This document shows positions 1 to 9,708 of a DNA stretch of 64,000 nt, one piece after another (the stretch's first letter is position 1; each line of letters opens with the position of its first letter). The position numbers and the translations under genes are program-made. The notes under the pieces were generated by a model. The model worked only from the letters and a program-made list of their open reading frames with translations. It was not told the origin of the DNA and searched no databases. Source of the DNA: Bacteroidales bacterium (GTDB lineage Bacteria; Bacteroidota; Bacteroidia; Bacteroidales; VadinHA17); contig JAGNKY010000003.1 of assembly GCA_017999895.1 (NCBI GenBank), positions 62,001 to 126,000 of the forward strand, read 5' to 3'.

Positions 1-738
1 AACCGCTCTCTGTTTGCCGGCAGATTTCAATAATCCCGGGGCAATTGTAAGTATTCCGTCATAATCTTTGTGTAAATACATTATCTGGACAATATAAAAC
101 GGAACAACGCTGCCGAAAGTCTCATCGTCACGAAGTTTCATAAAACCTTCAAGTGCCGTTTCATATTTGCCTTCCTCATAAGCAATATGAGAAAAATAAT
201 AAAGTGCCGGAGAGGTATAGTACGTATCAATATCTTTGATTTCATTGAACATAAGAAGAGCCGTCGGTTTATCACCGGTCATCATCGCCGAATAACCGTA
301 TCTGAAACAAAATTCCGATAATTTGTCGCCGGTAAGAAGTATCCTGTTTATACGATTGTAATATGAAACAGCTTTTCTGTAATTTTTATTCTGATAAAAA
401 TAATCGCCAAGAGACATTATTGCATCGTTCACCAGTTCACTTTCAGGATATGTTGCAATAAACCTGGTCATTTTATATTCTGCATCGGGATGAAAAAGTT
501 TCAACGAAGCCATTGCGCTGAAAAATTCGGCATTGCATCTTCTGTTCAGGTTTTCATCTGCTTCATTTTTAAGGTAATCATCAAGGAATCTGATCGCTGC
601 TGTGTATTTTTCTTTTTCATAAAACTCCATCCCCTTGAGATATTTTGAGCTTATCTCTTCCTGCATAAAAGAAAGCTGTGCAGTAAGACTATTTATAGTA
701 AGGGTAAGAATTAATGTTATAATTAACTTTCTATTCAT
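1..738 (-). CDS. Secreted tetratricopeptide-type protein, C-terminus beyond window
   Basis: The frame is open from an ATG at 738 to the window edge (246 codons), so the C-terminus is missing. The first residues, MNRKLIITLILTLTINSLTAQ, form a classical signal peptide ending in TAQ. The remainder is helical with repeated A/Y/G patterns typical of TPR units (for example YEKEKYTAAIRFLDDYL, YQNKNYRKAVSYYNRI and YEEGKYETALEGFMKL, each about 34 residues apart in register). Such proteins scaffold periplasmic or outer-membrane complexes; no specific role can be assigned. It is divergent from the ABC ATPase gene, with about 220 bp of AT-rich promoter region between them. Confidence 0.75.
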   Translation of the reverse strand, partial: MNRKLIITLILTLTINSLTAQLSFMQEEISSKYLKGMEFYEKEKYTAAIRFLDDYLKNEADENLNRRCNAEFFSAMASLKLFHPDAEYKMTRFIATYPESELVNDAIMSLGDYFYQNKNYRKAVSYYNRINRILLTGDKLSEFCFRYGYSAMMTGDKPTALLMFNEIKDIDTYYTSPALYYFSHIAYEEGKYETALEGFMKLRDDETFGSVVPFYIVQIMYLHKDYDGILTIAPGLLKSAGKQRAV

Positions 739-958
739 AATTATTTTTCCATTGAAAATTTATGGCAAAGTACAAAGATGAAGAAAAAAGAAATCAAAGA
801 AATCATACTGCTTCTCTAAAAATATAACTATATAAAATTTTTAAATAAAGCATAAAAATACAACTTATAAACGGCTACTATTTTTCTTTATTACCGAATT
901 TATTAACAACCGAACATTAGTTATCAATTCTTTGATAATTTTGGCAAAAATAAATTTT

Positions 959-1669
959 ATGGAGGACATTCATTCACTCGACTCTATAATTGAATTTAAC
1001 AGTTGCGCTATCTGGCAGCAGGACCATCTTGTTCTTACAGATGTCAATTTTTCGGTAAAAAGAAGTGAATTTCTTTATCTTATTGGTAAAGTAGGCAGTG
1101 GAAAAACAAGTCTCATAAAAACGATAAATGCACAAATTCCACTTAAGGAGGGCGATGCAACCGTTGCAGGATTCAATTTACGAAAGCTTAAAAAAATGCA
1201 AGTTCCATATCTGAGAAGGAAACTCGGGATTGTATTTCAGGATTTTCAGCTTCTTACTGACAGGAATGTTCATGACAATCTGGAGTTTGTATTGAGGGCC
1301 ACAGGATGGAAAAACAAAAGGGAAATTGAAACAAGAATTACCGAGGTATTAAATAAGGTGGGGCTTGGGCTGAAAGGTTATAAAATGACTCATCAGCTTT
1401 CCGGTGGTGAACAGCAGAGAGTGGTAATAGGCAGGGCTTTATTGAATGATCCTGATATAATACTTGCCGATGAGCCAACGGGTAATCTCGATCCGGAAAC
1501 ATCGGATGGAATTATCAGGCTGCTTCAGGAAATAAATAAAACAGGAAGGGCTGTTATAGTCGCCACTCATAATTATACACTTCTTAAGAAATATCCGGCA
1601 CGCACATTGAAATGTGAAAATGAAAAGCTCATCGAATTAAGAGAGATAGAGAATGCCGAGCTTATTTAA
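959..1669 (+). CDS. ftsE: FtsE-like ABC transporter ATP-binding protein
   Basis: A 236-residue ABC ATPase. Walker A GKVGSGKT lies at residues 43-50, the Q-loop at VFQDFQ (Q94), the signature LSGGEQQR at 147-154, Walker B IILADE with DEPTGNLDP at 167-179 and the switch histidine in ATHN (H204). The LLTDRNV motif after the Q-loop and the compact size fit the FtsE/LolD group; FtsE works with FtsX to control peptidoglycan hydrolases at the septum. I start it at the ATG at 959; an upstream TTG at 932 adds nine residues unlike the family. No ftsX is adjacent, so the partner must be elsewhere, and a LolD-type role cannot be excluded. Confidence 0.85.
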   Translation: MEDIHSLDSIIEFNSCAIWQQDHLVLTDVNFSVKRSEFLYLIGKVGSGKTSLIKTINAQIPLKEGDATVAGFNLRKLKKMQVPYLRRKLGIVFQDFQLLTDRNVHDNLEFVLRATGWKNKREIETRITEVLNKVGLGLKGYKMTHQLSGGEQQRVVIGRALLNDPDIILADEPTGNLDPETSDGIIRLLQEINKTGRAVIVATHNYTLLKKYPARTLKCENEKLIELREIENAELI

Positions 1670-1712
1670 CAGTATTTTATCAGAAGGGCCATAATAGAAA
1701 ATCATTTCTGAA

Positions 1713-2618
1713 TTATTTAAGCATTTTCAAAGGCCAAGGAAGAGAATTTTTATATATACGATAATAAGGGTTATTCACGCTTCCAAATGATTCCATAAAT
1801 GATGCTACCGAAGGAATTGAAGAACCTGCAAAATCAAGAATAATTTCTTTGCCTGCATTCTCTTTAATTATCTTATTTATAAAATAATAATTAAAACGTC
1901 CCTCTCTGGAGTCAGCAGTGTTTACACCAAAAAATAAGTTAATATATCCTGGTAGGTTAAAATAAAATTGCCCGAATAGAAGACTTTTATCAGATGCTGT
2001 CACACCTTCTATCCTGCCCTTCTCTTGTTTGATAGAAAATTTCATAAGATTTAAAAGTCGTTCAATATCTCTTTGTTTAATTCCTTTGATAATTTTTTTC
2101 TTCGTCCTGATAAAAAGTTCGATGAGTTGTTCCGGTTGAATATCATAAGTAAATTCTATTCCTTTTCTTTCTGCTTTTTCTATATTTCTACAGCATGAAT
2201 GCGAAAAATTATTCCAGAGCACTTCATAAGGCCTTGAGAGGTCAAGTTCATAGTTCGCTCTTTCAAAAACTTTGAATCCGTCACGTTCAACTTTTTGTCC
2301 GATACATAAATCAAAAAATTTGTAAAACTCAGGAAGATAATCGAGAAATTCGTTAATTGCTTTTTCCGGCGATTTATCGGGTGAGAAAGCACCTAATTGC
2401 TGTAAAAACACAGGTGTTGTAACGTATTTTATGCCTATTTTTTTTCTTACCGGTAACGGAAATACCGAATCATATTCATCATCTATCAGGGCTTCCCATC
2501 CTGGAGCCATAATATCAAGGAACCATGAGCATGCATAAGGCTTTAATACCCTTGAATTTCTTATACAAGTATCCCACAGTTTTCTGTCAATCTCCCGATT
2601 TTTAAGGTAAATAATCAT
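1713..2618 (-). CDS. FemAB/GNAT-fold acyltransferase-like protein
   Basis: 301 residues without a signal peptide. The region around residues 150-290 (IRTKKKIIKG, GRIEGVTASDKSLLFGQFYF, FFGVNTADSREGRFNYYFINKIIKE, ILDFAGS) resembles the C-terminal acyl-transfer half of FemAB-like proteins found beside polysaccharide genes in Bacteroidota. The start codon overlaps the stop of the upstream deacetylase gene in an ATGA, so the two are translationally coupled and probably act on the same envelope polysaccharide or lipid-linked sugar. The substrate is unknown, and the family call rests on pattern only. Confidence 0.55.
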   Translation of the reverse strand: MIIYLKNREIDRKLWDTCIRNSRVLKPYACSWFLDIMAPGWEALIDDEYDSVFPLPVRKKIGIKYVTTPVFLQQLGAFSPDKSPEKAINEFLDYLPEFYKFFDLCIGQKVERDGFKVFERANYELDLSRPYEVLWNNFSHSCCRNIEKAERKGIEFTYDIQPEQLIELFIRTKKKIIKGIKQRDIERLLNLMKFSIKQEKGRIEGVTASDKSLLFGQFYFNLPGYINLFFGVNTADSREGRFNYYFINKIIKENAGKEIILDFAGSSIPSVASFMESFGSVNNPYYRIYKNSLPWPLKMLK

Positions 2619-3922
2619 TGGTTTTGATAGTTCAGGGTATTTTCAAAAACTTTTTTCCACTCTGAGGCTTTCTTGCCCTCTGCAAGAGTTTTGTTATGCC
2701 ATGACGAGTGAAACAATCCACCTGCGTTCTTTGTTTCATCTATAATATTTTTTATAACTGACATACTCTCTTCAGGTTGAAATTTTTTATACTGGATAAG
2801 AGTTGCATCCATTATTTGAAACGGAAAAACAACCAGATTTGTTTTTCTTTCCGATGACAAATCATAAAAAAAGAAGGGAGTTGAAGTACCCGCTCTGAAT
2901 CCTGGTTCATCAGGGAATCCCATAGAATAATCTTCACTAAAACCGGTATCCACCAGATTAGAATACGAATCAGGAAACTTCAGTCTTATAAAATGATATC
3001 TTGCTGCAATTATCTCACTGTTTGTTATCTGGTGTAAACGCTCTTTTTCCAAATTTAGTTTTTCAGTATTGTCGCAAGAATAATAAGAAGGATGGAGGCC
3101 TGTTTTTGTTTTTTCTGCAATTCCGGTAATTAGTTTTCTATAATCATCATTTTGATATGAAGGCCATCTGTCATAATCTGTCCTGTCGCCGACAGGAAAA
3201 AAAACTATTATCTGGTTACCTTTCTCGATTGTCATAGAAAAAATATAATCAAAGATATCCCATGGATCTTTCTGTTTCTTCAGCACGATACGATATCTTT
3301 CGGCAGCATCCATATCTTTTTTCCCCATGTCACGTAAAAAACCACCTATATTTCTGATCATATCTTTACCGAGATATTTGAAAGGTTCGTCAACATCGAA
3401 GGTTGTAATAGCCCTGAATATATTCCTTTTGAAAGCCACATTAGGAAATTTCAAAATAAGCAGCTTCGAAAGCTCTTTTACCCATAAATTAATAACAGGT
3501 TTATTAAGGAATCCTGAACGGAAGGCCAGACTTTTTGAAGCAGGAAAACGGCCATGGTTATCAGGTTCAAACTCGAGATATTCTTCATATCTTGTAATAA
3601 TAAAAAACGCGGCTGAAAAAATATCAAAAGGAAAATCTGACTGATCGTCAGATTGAAAAAAAACCGGCAATCCATTCCACCATGTAACAGTTAGGTCGAG
3701 AGGTCTTACTCCTGTTTCACAAAGAAGACCCGAAGGGATAATTTTAAATGTACCCTTTACTTCTTCATTTGAATAATTAATAACAGGACTTTTACCAAGT
3801 TTTCTTTTGTCGCTGGTTATTTCAAAAGGTACTCCCAGAAGGTCTGATAAAATGAATTCCGCAATATAATCAAGCCTCGAAGAAAGTGTACGTGTAAATA
3901 TCTTGACCGTTAAAATATCCAT
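2615..3922 (-). CDS. Polysaccharide deacetylase-family protein (DUF7033-type N-terminus)
   Basis: About 435 residues from the ATG at 3922; a longer reading from 3949 adds nine residues of poor quality. The N-terminal ~120 residues (DYIAEFILSDLLGVPFEITSD, then FDIFSAAFFIITRYEEYLEF) match the alpha/beta domain that precedes NodB-like deacetylase domains in Bacteroidota. The catalytic-type FDVDEPF follows near residue 180, where the DVD aspartates would bind metal. GLHPSYYS and the late SSWHNKTLA histidine motif fit the remaining NodB elements. It is predicted to remove acetyl groups from a surface sugar polymer. It lies first in a two-gene operon with the acyltransferase (4-bp overlap). Confidence 0.7.
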   Translation of the reverse strand: MDILTVKIFTRTLSSRLDYIAEFILSDLLGVPFEITSDKRKLGKSPVINYSNEEVKGTFKIIPSGLLCETGVRPLDLTVTWWNGLPVFFQSDDQSDFPFDIFSAAFFIITRYEEYLEFEPDNHGRFPASKSLAFRSGFLNKPVINLWVKELSKLLILKFPNVAFKRNIFRAITTFDVDEPFKYLGKDMIRNIGGFLRDMGKKDMDAAERYRIVLKKQKDPWDIFDYIFSMTIEKGNQIIVFFPVGDRTDYDRWPSYQNDDYRKLITGIAEKTKTGLHPSYYSCDNTEKLNLEKERLHQITNSEIIAARYHFIRLKFPDSYSNLVDTGFSEDYSMGFPDEPGFRAGTSTPFFFYDLSSERKTNLVVFPFQIMDATLIQYKKFQPEESMSVIKNIIDETKNAGGLFHSSWHNKTLAEGKKASEWKKVFENTLNYQNQ

Positions 3923-4081
3923 AAGTACAAATTTATAGAAATAATACATAATTAAAAGATTAAAAGATTTTTACTAATATGAAAAAGATATTGAAAACTT
4001 TTAAAATATCAAAAAAATTTCACGTACTAATTTTCATGATTTTATTTATGATCCAATAGAAAAATTAATGTTTATTATCAA

Positions 4082-4107
4082 AAAAAGGGCTCATTTCTGA
4101 GCCCTTT
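4082..4107 (-). terminator. Rho-independent terminator of the RRM-cold-shock operon
   Basis: AAAGGGCTCA and TGAGCCCTTT form a 10-bp perfect stem with a 4-nt loop. Read on the minus strand the hairpin is followed by a run of T residues. It lies about 30 bp past the stop of the cold-shock gene. Confidence 0.85.
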
Positions 4108-4136
4108 AATAATTTTTCAGTAAACATGATAAAAGG

Positions 4137-4331
4137 TTATTCAGCTTTTCTTACTTTTACGGCAACAGGTCCTTTTTCTCTTTCTTCAATTTCGAATTCA
4201 ACAGCCTCTCCTGTTTCTAGAACTTTGATGCCCTCAAGACCGGAACGGTGTACAAAAATATCTTTGTTGTCTTCAGTCTGTATAAAACCGTAACCTTTAA
4301 CTCTGTCGTACCATTTTACATTACCTTTCAT
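4137..4331 (-). CDS. Cold-shock domain protein
   Basis: A 64-residue CspA-type OB-fold protein starting MKGNVKWYDRVKGYGFI. RNP1 (KGYGFI) and RNP2 (DIFVHRS) are both present, with the usual aromatic residues for single-stranded RNA/DNA binding. The length is normal for the family. It sits 19 bp behind the RRM gene, and one terminator follows, so the two nucleic-acid chaperones are probably co-transcribed. Confidence 0.93.
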   Translation of the reverse strand: MKGNVKWYDRVKGYGFIQTEDNKDIFVHRSGLEGIKVLETGEAVEFEIEEREKGPVAVKVRKAE

Positions 4332-4350
4332 TGTTGTGATTTTTTAATTT

Positions 4351-4653
4351 TTATCTGAAATTTTCTCTCCTTCTTTGTCCATAATTACTCTTTTTAAAAT
4401 TTCTTCGTTCAGGCTTTTCAACTGATTCGTTGACAATAATATTACGCCCTTTCACTTCGGAACCATTAAGTTCCTTGATAGCTCTTTTTGCATTGGCTTC
4501 GTCAGGCATTTCAACAAAACCAAAGCCTTTGCTTCTTCCGGAATACCTATCAGTAATTATTCTGGCAGATGTTACCTCGCCGTATTCCTCAAAAATTTCT
4601 CTTAATTCTGTTTCCTGCATTTTAAAATTCAGGCTACCAACATAAATGTTCAT
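4351..4653 (-). CDS. RRM-type RNA-binding protein
   Basis: 100 residues with a single RNA recognition motif: RNP2 IYVGSL at residues 3-8 and RNP1 KGFGFVEM near 42-49, followed by a basic, arginine-rich tail (RRNFKKSNYGQRRRENFR). Bacterial proteins of this type (cyanobacterial Rbp-like, common in Bacteroidota) bind RNA and are often cold-inducible. The downstream cold-shock gene supports that setting. It has no membrane or signal segment. Confidence 0.92.
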   Translation of the reverse strand: MNIYVGSLNFKMQETELREIFEEYGEVTSARIITDRYSGRSKGFGFVEMPDEANAKRAIKELNGSEVKGRNIIVNESVEKPERRNFKKSNYGQRRRENFR

Positions 4654-4873
4654 AATAAAAATAGTTTAATATATTTGTAAAACAGCAACAAAGGTGATGT
4701 AAATTTTCTGAATAACAAAATATATTAAAATTATTATTGAAACTAATTCACAAATCTGCATCTTAAACTTTATGTTGAATTATGAGATTAAATCATTAAT
4801 AGCACAAACTTAATCGGATACAAAAGTTTTTATATATTTGCCCCTTATTATTATAAATAAAATCTATTAGATT

Positions 4874-5326
4874 ATGGGGAAAGGGGATAAAAAATCAAAA
4901 AGAGGTAAAATCTTTCTTGGAACATACGGCGTTAGCAGACCAAGGAAAAAGTCAAAGAAGTCCACTGTAATACAGCAGACAGTTACAATTAAAGAGGAGA
5001 AAATTAAAAAAACCGAAAAAGTTAAAAGGGAAAAAGTTGGAGAACCTGATGCTTCTTCTGTTGAAACATCCGAAAATGTTGTCAAATCTGTTGAAACCTC
5101 CGGTCAGGAAATAACTCATGAAACTATTGAAAAAAAACCTAGACCAAAAAAGGAGACGATTAAGGAAAAAAACCAAAAAGAGATAGATGAAGATTCAAAA
5201 GAAAAAGAACCTGTTGAATTAAAGAGTAAGGGAAAAATTGAAAATGAATCGACATCAAAGAAATTAAAATCACCCAAAATTTCTAAAGAGTCAAAAGATA
5301 ATACAAAACAGGAAGATAAAAGCTAG
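4874..5326 (+). CDS. bTHX-type small ribosomal protein with a long charged extension
   Basis: The first ~29 residues (MGKGDKKSKRGKIF, then TYGVSRPRKKSKK) match the Thx peptide of the 30S subunit found in Thermus and in Bacteroidota, normally only 25-60 residues long. Here a low-complexity Lys/Glu/Ser/Thr tail of about 120 residues follows, predicted to be disordered. Thx binds in a pocket of 16S rRNA in the small-subunit head. A Bacteroidota -7 box (TATATTTG) lies about 35 bp upstream. The tail could be a lineage-specific extension or a separate function riding on the Thx start; the N-terminal match is the secure part. Confidence 0.7.
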   Translation: MGKGDKKSKRGKIFLGTYGVSRPRKKSKKSTVIQQTVTIKEEKIKKTEKVKREKVGEPDASSVETSENVVKSVETSGQEITHETIEKKPRPKKETIKEKNQKEIDEDSKEKEPVELKSKGKIENESTSKKLKSPKISKESKDNTKQEDKS

Positions 5327-5382
5327 TTTTTATCCAGTAATTATCTTTTGTAATATTCTCCTATATATAAATTTCAACCATT

Positions 5383-7218
5383 TTGAAAAAAATAATAACA
5401 GCAACAATATCTTATATATTATTCTGGCTGTTTTTTTTTATTCTGGCCAGATTTATTTTTTTGGTTGTTCAGTTCGACGAAATGACCAATTACAGGATAT
5501 CTGATATTTTACTTGCATTTTATCACGGTTTCAAAATGGACATTTCCGCAACCGGATATATTCTTATCCTTCCTCTACTTATTGCTATTCCATGGTTCTT
5601 TACTGGCGGAAACTGGTATAGAAAATGGCTCAAGATATATTCGGATATACTTTTAATTCTATTCATTCCTCTTATTTTATGTGATGCATTCATATATTCA
5701 TTTTGGGCCTACAGGCTTGATTTTTCTGTTATTGGTTATTTGAAAGAGCCTAAAGATGCAATTGCCTCGGCAACCACTGTTCAATTATTTCTGTTAATAG
5801 TTATTGATATTATTATCACATTTATATTTATTAAGTTATGTAATATATTAATTGATAAATTTTGTCATAAAGAAGACAAAATAGCTTCTCCAATTATTCC
5901 TTCTATTGTATTTATCCTGTTTTCAGGGTTTCTTGTTATACCTATAAGAGGAGGACTTGGCGTTGCCCCTATGAATTCAGGCTCAGTTTATTTCAGCGAA
6001 CACCTTTTTCTGAATCATGCTGCAATAAATGTTGTATGGAATTTTGGATATACTGCTTTACACATAAAACCAAAGGAAAATCCATATAAATTTTATCCAC
6101 AAAATGAAGCCTATGAATGTTTTTCTATGCTTTTAAAAGATAATGGAGTTCCAAAATACTTACTTAATACTGAAAAACCAAATATCCTTTTAATTATACT
6201 TGAAAGTTTTGGAAGCGATATAATCGGCATTAACCGAAAAGATTCGGTAACTGCTCCACGATTTAAAGAATATATTCCCGAGGGCATTTACTTTTCAGGA
6301 CTTTATGCAGCGGGTTCAAGAACCGACAAAGCAATACCGGCAATTTTAAGCGGTTATCCAAACCTTCCTTTAATACAGGTAATCAGAGAACCACGGAAAA
6401 CACAAACAATGCCAGGATTGTTTAAACTTCTCGATAGCTCAGGATATAAAACATCCTTCTGGTATGGCGGAGATATCAATTTTGCAAGTATGAATTCTTT
6501 CATCACTACCATGGGATTCGAAGAAAAAGTAACAATAGATAATTTTGACAAAAAAGACAGGAACTCAAAATGGGGAGTACATGATCATATATTATTTGAA
6601 CGTTTGAACGATTCACTTAATACATCGAGAAATCCTTTTGCGTATGCTGTTCTGAGCCTGAGCAGTCATGAGCCCTTTGAAGTTCCAATGTCCCCTGTTT
6701 TTAAAGGACGCGACATACTAAGCCAGTTCAAAAACTCGATTTATTACACCGACAAGTCACTTGGAGAATTTCTTGACAGGGCAAAAAAAACCGACTGGTG
6801 GAAAAACACATTGATAATTATAACTTCCGATCATTGCAGAAGAAACTCCGATACCATTCCTGTATATTCCGAGTCAATTTTTAAAATACCTATGCTATGG
6901 CTTGGAGGAGCTATTTCAGCGAGAGACACCATAATTACAAAAATATGTTGTCAGTTCGACCTTCCATTAACTATAGCCTCACAACTAAAATTAAAAGCCA
7001 ATTTCCGTTTCAGTAAAAATATCCTCTCAAACGGGTCAGGTAATTTTGCCTTTTATACTTATAATGAAGGTTTTGGTTTTGTTACTGATACTTCTTTTGT
7101 AGCTTATGATATAAAACTTGGCAATTGTCCTTTTAAAAGGGGTAAAGGCACAGATTTAGCTGAAAAATCCGGAAAATCTTTTCTCCAGGTACTGTTCGAT
7201 GATTACCTCTCCAGATAA
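5383..7218 (+). CDS. LtaS/MdoB-family membrane phosphoglycerol transferase-like sulfatase
   Basis: 611 residues. About five hydrophobic helices occupy residues 1-200, followed by an extracytoplasmic alkaline-phosphatase-fold domain. Motifs include NILLIILESFGSD (metal-binding Glu, near 265), GSRTDKAIPAILSGYP (candidate nucleophile Thr in RTDK), SFWYGGDINF and the SDHCRRN metal pair near 490. In Gram-negative bacteria such enzymes move phosphoglycerol or phosphoethanolamine onto surface sugars or lipids. The start is a TTG, since no ATG precedes the first membrane helix. It stands 56 bp behind the bTHX gene; the substrate is unknown. Confidence 0.82.
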   Translation: MKKIITATISYILFWLFFFILARFIFLVVQFDEMTNYRISDILLAFYHGFKMDISATGYILILPLLIAIPWFFTGGNWYRKWLKIYSDILLILFIPLILCDAFIYSFWAYRLDFSVIGYLKEPKDAIASATTVQLFLLIVIDIIITFIFIKLCNILIDKFCHKEDKIASPIIPSIVFILFSGFLVIPIRGGLGVAPMNSGSVYFSEHLFLNHAAINVVWNFGYTALHIKPKENPYKFYPQNEAYECFSMLLKDNGVPKYLLNTEKPNILLIILESFGSDIIGINRKDSVTAPRFKEYIPEGIYFSGLYAAGSRTDKAIPAILSGYPNLPLIQVIREPRKTQTMPGLFKLLDSSGYKTSFWYGGDINFASMNSFITTMGFEEKVTIDNFDKKDRNSKWGVHDHILFERLNDSLNTSRNPFAYAVLSLSSHEPFEVPMSPVFKGRDILSQFKNSIYYTDKSLGEFLDRAKKTDWWKNTLIIITSDHCRRNSDTIPVYSESIFKIPMLWLGGAISARDTIITKICCQFDLPLTIASQLKLKANFRFSKNILSNGSGNFAFYTYNEGFGFVTDTSFVAYDIKLGNCPFKRGKGTDLAEKSGKSFLQVLFDDYLSR

Positions 7219-7376
7219 GATTTCTTTTACAGATATTTTTCTCTAAGATATCACCTTTGAAGATTTAACCTTATTTTATTTTTTCTTAAAAAAACTTAAA
7301 AAAGGCAACCGGTAAATTATAAGTAAAATAATAAGAAAACGGTATATTATCTTTGCCTTAATAATAAGGTAGGAAT

Positions 7377-9647
7377 ATGAATAAATCAGGGGAAAAAACG
7401 TGTATTGGAATTTTTGTGTTTATCTTTTTTTTAACTATTATTTCAATTTCTTCTTATGCTCAGCCTGACACATCAGATTACGGCAGAGCCGATCGCCTCC
7501 AGCAAATAGTTGCAGGAAAAGTTTTTTATGGTAATGTTAGGCCAACATGGATCAATGCCACAGGCTGCTTTCTTTATGAAAGCAATACTCCGAACGGTAT
7601 TGAGTATTATATTGTAGACGCGGTTTCGGGAACAAAAAGGATAGCATTTGATCAAGTTCGCTTCGCACAAGCTTTCGAAAAGGCTACTGGCCAAAAAGCT
7701 GAACCAGGTAAACTGCCTATTAGAAACCTTGTCTTTACCGAGCGCATGATGAGCTTCTCTTTTAACTTTGATAATTACAACTGGATTTGTATTTTAAGAA
7801 ATTACAGAATAATTAGGGGCGATAGAATACCTGAGAGAACAAGATTTGAACCGATATGGAACTGGGGATTCCGTGATGAACTAAGAAATGGACCCGTTGA
7901 GTCGCCCGATAAAAAATGGACAGCATATATTAAAAATTATAACGTTTATATAAAATCTGACAGCTTGAATAAGGAATATCAACTAAGCTATGATGGAGGA
8001 ACAGGAGAATATTATTCGTCATTCATTAAATGGTCGCCCGATTCTAAAAAGCTTATCACTTGCAAGGTGAGACCGGCTGAAAAACACATAATACATTACA
8101 TTGAATCATCGCCTGAAGAACAGCTTCAACCGAGGCATTTTTCATACGAATACCAGAAACCTGGAGATGCAGTCCCTCAGTTATATCCTCAATTATTTGA
8201 TGTCGAAAAAAAGAAACATATTAAAGTTGATGATTCTTTAATTCCTAACCAGTATTATATTGACGAATTAAAATGGAGCAAAGATTCGAAGTATTTCACT
8301 TACGAATATAATAGAAGAGGACATCAGGTTTACCAGATTATAAAAGTAGATGCTGCAACAGGCGATAGTAAGATTATTATTAACGAGACATCTCCTACTT
8401 TTATTGATTACAGTGGGAAACGATACAGGTTCGATATAGAAAATTCCCATGAGATTATCTGGGCATCGGAGAGGGATGGATGGAATCACCTTTACCTATA
8501 CGATTCGGAAACAGGGAAAATTAAAAACCAGATTACAAAGGGTGAATTGGTAATAAGGGGCGTAATTGGTGTTGATGAAAATAAAAGACAGATAATATTT
8601 CAGGCGAGCGGCAGAGAACCAGGCGATCCTTATTTCATTCATGTTTACAGAATAAATTTTGACGGCACCGGACTTAAACGACTTACTGACGGTTACGGAA
8701 ACCATGAGGTTAGCTTTTCCCCCGATAAGAGGTTCTTCACTGATACATGGTCAACAGTTGATACACCTCCGGTGGTAGTGCTAAGAAACGCAGAAGACGG
8801 CCGAATAATAATGGAACTGGAGAAGGCCGATATTTCGCGTCTTCTGCAAACAGGTATAAAACTTCCCGAACCCTTTTCAGCAAAGGGCAGAGATGGGGTA
8901 ACGGATATATGGGGAATTATTGTAAGACCAAGTAATTTCGATCCTTCAAAAAAATATCCAATCATAGAAAATATCTATGCCGGCCCACACAGTAATTTTG
9001 TACCGAAAAGTTTTCGTCCAATAATAAGCGGTATGCACCAGCTGGCAGAGCTCGGCTTCATAGTAGTACAAATTGATGGTATGGGTACTTCGAACCGTTC
9101 AAAAGCCTTTCATGACATCTGCTGGAAAAATTTAAAGGATGCAGGCTTCCCCGATAGGATACTGTGGATAAAAGCTGCATCCCGCAAATATCCATATATG
9201 GACACCTCTCGTATCGGCATCTATGGAACTTCTGCCGGCGGTCAGAATGCTGCTGCCGCTCTTTTATTTCATAATGATTTTTACAAAGTCGCTGTTTCAG
9301 CCTGTGGTTGCCATGATAACAGAATGGATAAGATGTGGTGGAATGAACAATTTATGGGATGGCCCGTCGGACCCGAATATATTGAATCGTCGAATGTTGA
9401 AAATGCATGGAGGCTGAAGGGCAAACTAATGCTAATAAATTGTGAAATGGATAAAAATGTTGACCCGAGTTCCACAACACAATTTGTAAATGCTCTGATA
9501 AAATCAAACAAAGAATTCGAATATGTTTTTATACCCGGAGCAGGGCATTCAAGTGGAGGTAATTACGGTGAAAGAAAACGACGCGATTTTTTTGTCAGAT
9601 ATCTTCTCGGTGTTGAACCTCCCGATTGGAATAAAATAGCAAATTAA
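7377..9647 (+). CDS. Secreted S9 family peptidase, DPP-IV-like
   Basis: 756 residues with a signal peptide ending near SSYAQ. Residues 50-480 form the beta-propeller of the dipeptidyl-peptidase IV N-terminal domain; the C-terminal 230 residues are the alpha/beta-hydrolase. The catalytic serine lies in GTSAGG (S619), with probable acid D692 in EMDKNVD and histidine H724 in GAGHSSG. The enzyme should clip dipeptides, typically after proline, from peptides in the periplasm or outside. A -7 box TATCTTTG lies at 7348-7355, so it has its own promoter. It converges on the dehydrogenase gene. Confidence 0.9.
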   Translation: MNKSGEKTCIGIFVFIFFLTIISISSYAQPDTSDYGRADRLQQIVAGKVFYGNVRPTWINATGCFLYESNTPNGIEYYIVDAVSGTKRIAFDQVRFAQAFEKATGQKAEPGKLPIRNLVFTERMMSFSFNFDNYNWICILRNYRIIRGDRIPERTRFEPIWNWGFRDELRNGPVESPDKKWTAYIKNYNVYIKSDSLNKEYQLSYDGGTGEYYSSFIKWSPDSKKLITCKVRPAEKHIIHYIESSPEEQLQPRHFSYEYQKPGDAVPQLYPQLFDVEKKKHIKVDDSLIPNQYYIDELKWSKDSKYFTYEYNRRGHQVYQIIKVDAATGDSKIIINETSPTFIDYSGKRYRFDIENSHEIIWASERDGWNHLYLYDSETGKIKNQITKGELVIRGVIGVDENKRQIIFQASGREPGDPYFIHVYRINFDGTGLKRLTDGYGNHEVSFSPDKRFFTDTWSTVDTPPVVVLRNAEDGRIIMELEKADISRLLQTGIKLPEPFSAKGRDGVTDIWGIIVRPSNFDPSKKYPIIENIYAGPHSNFVPKSFRPIISGMHQLAELGFIVVQIDGMGTSNRSKAFHDICWKNLKDAGFPDRILWIKAASRKYPYMDTSRIGIYGTSAGGQNAAAALLFHNDFYKVAVSACGCHDNRMDKMWWNEQFMGWPVGPEYIESSNVENAWRLKGKLMLINCEMDKNVDPSSTTQFVNALIKSNKEFEYVFIPGAGHSSGGNYGERKRRDFFVRYLLGVEPPDWNKIAN

Positions 9648-9708
9648 TAACTATCGCAATTTACTCATTCCCTTCGCTTTTCGTATAAATATTTCCTATA
9701 AAAAGGCT

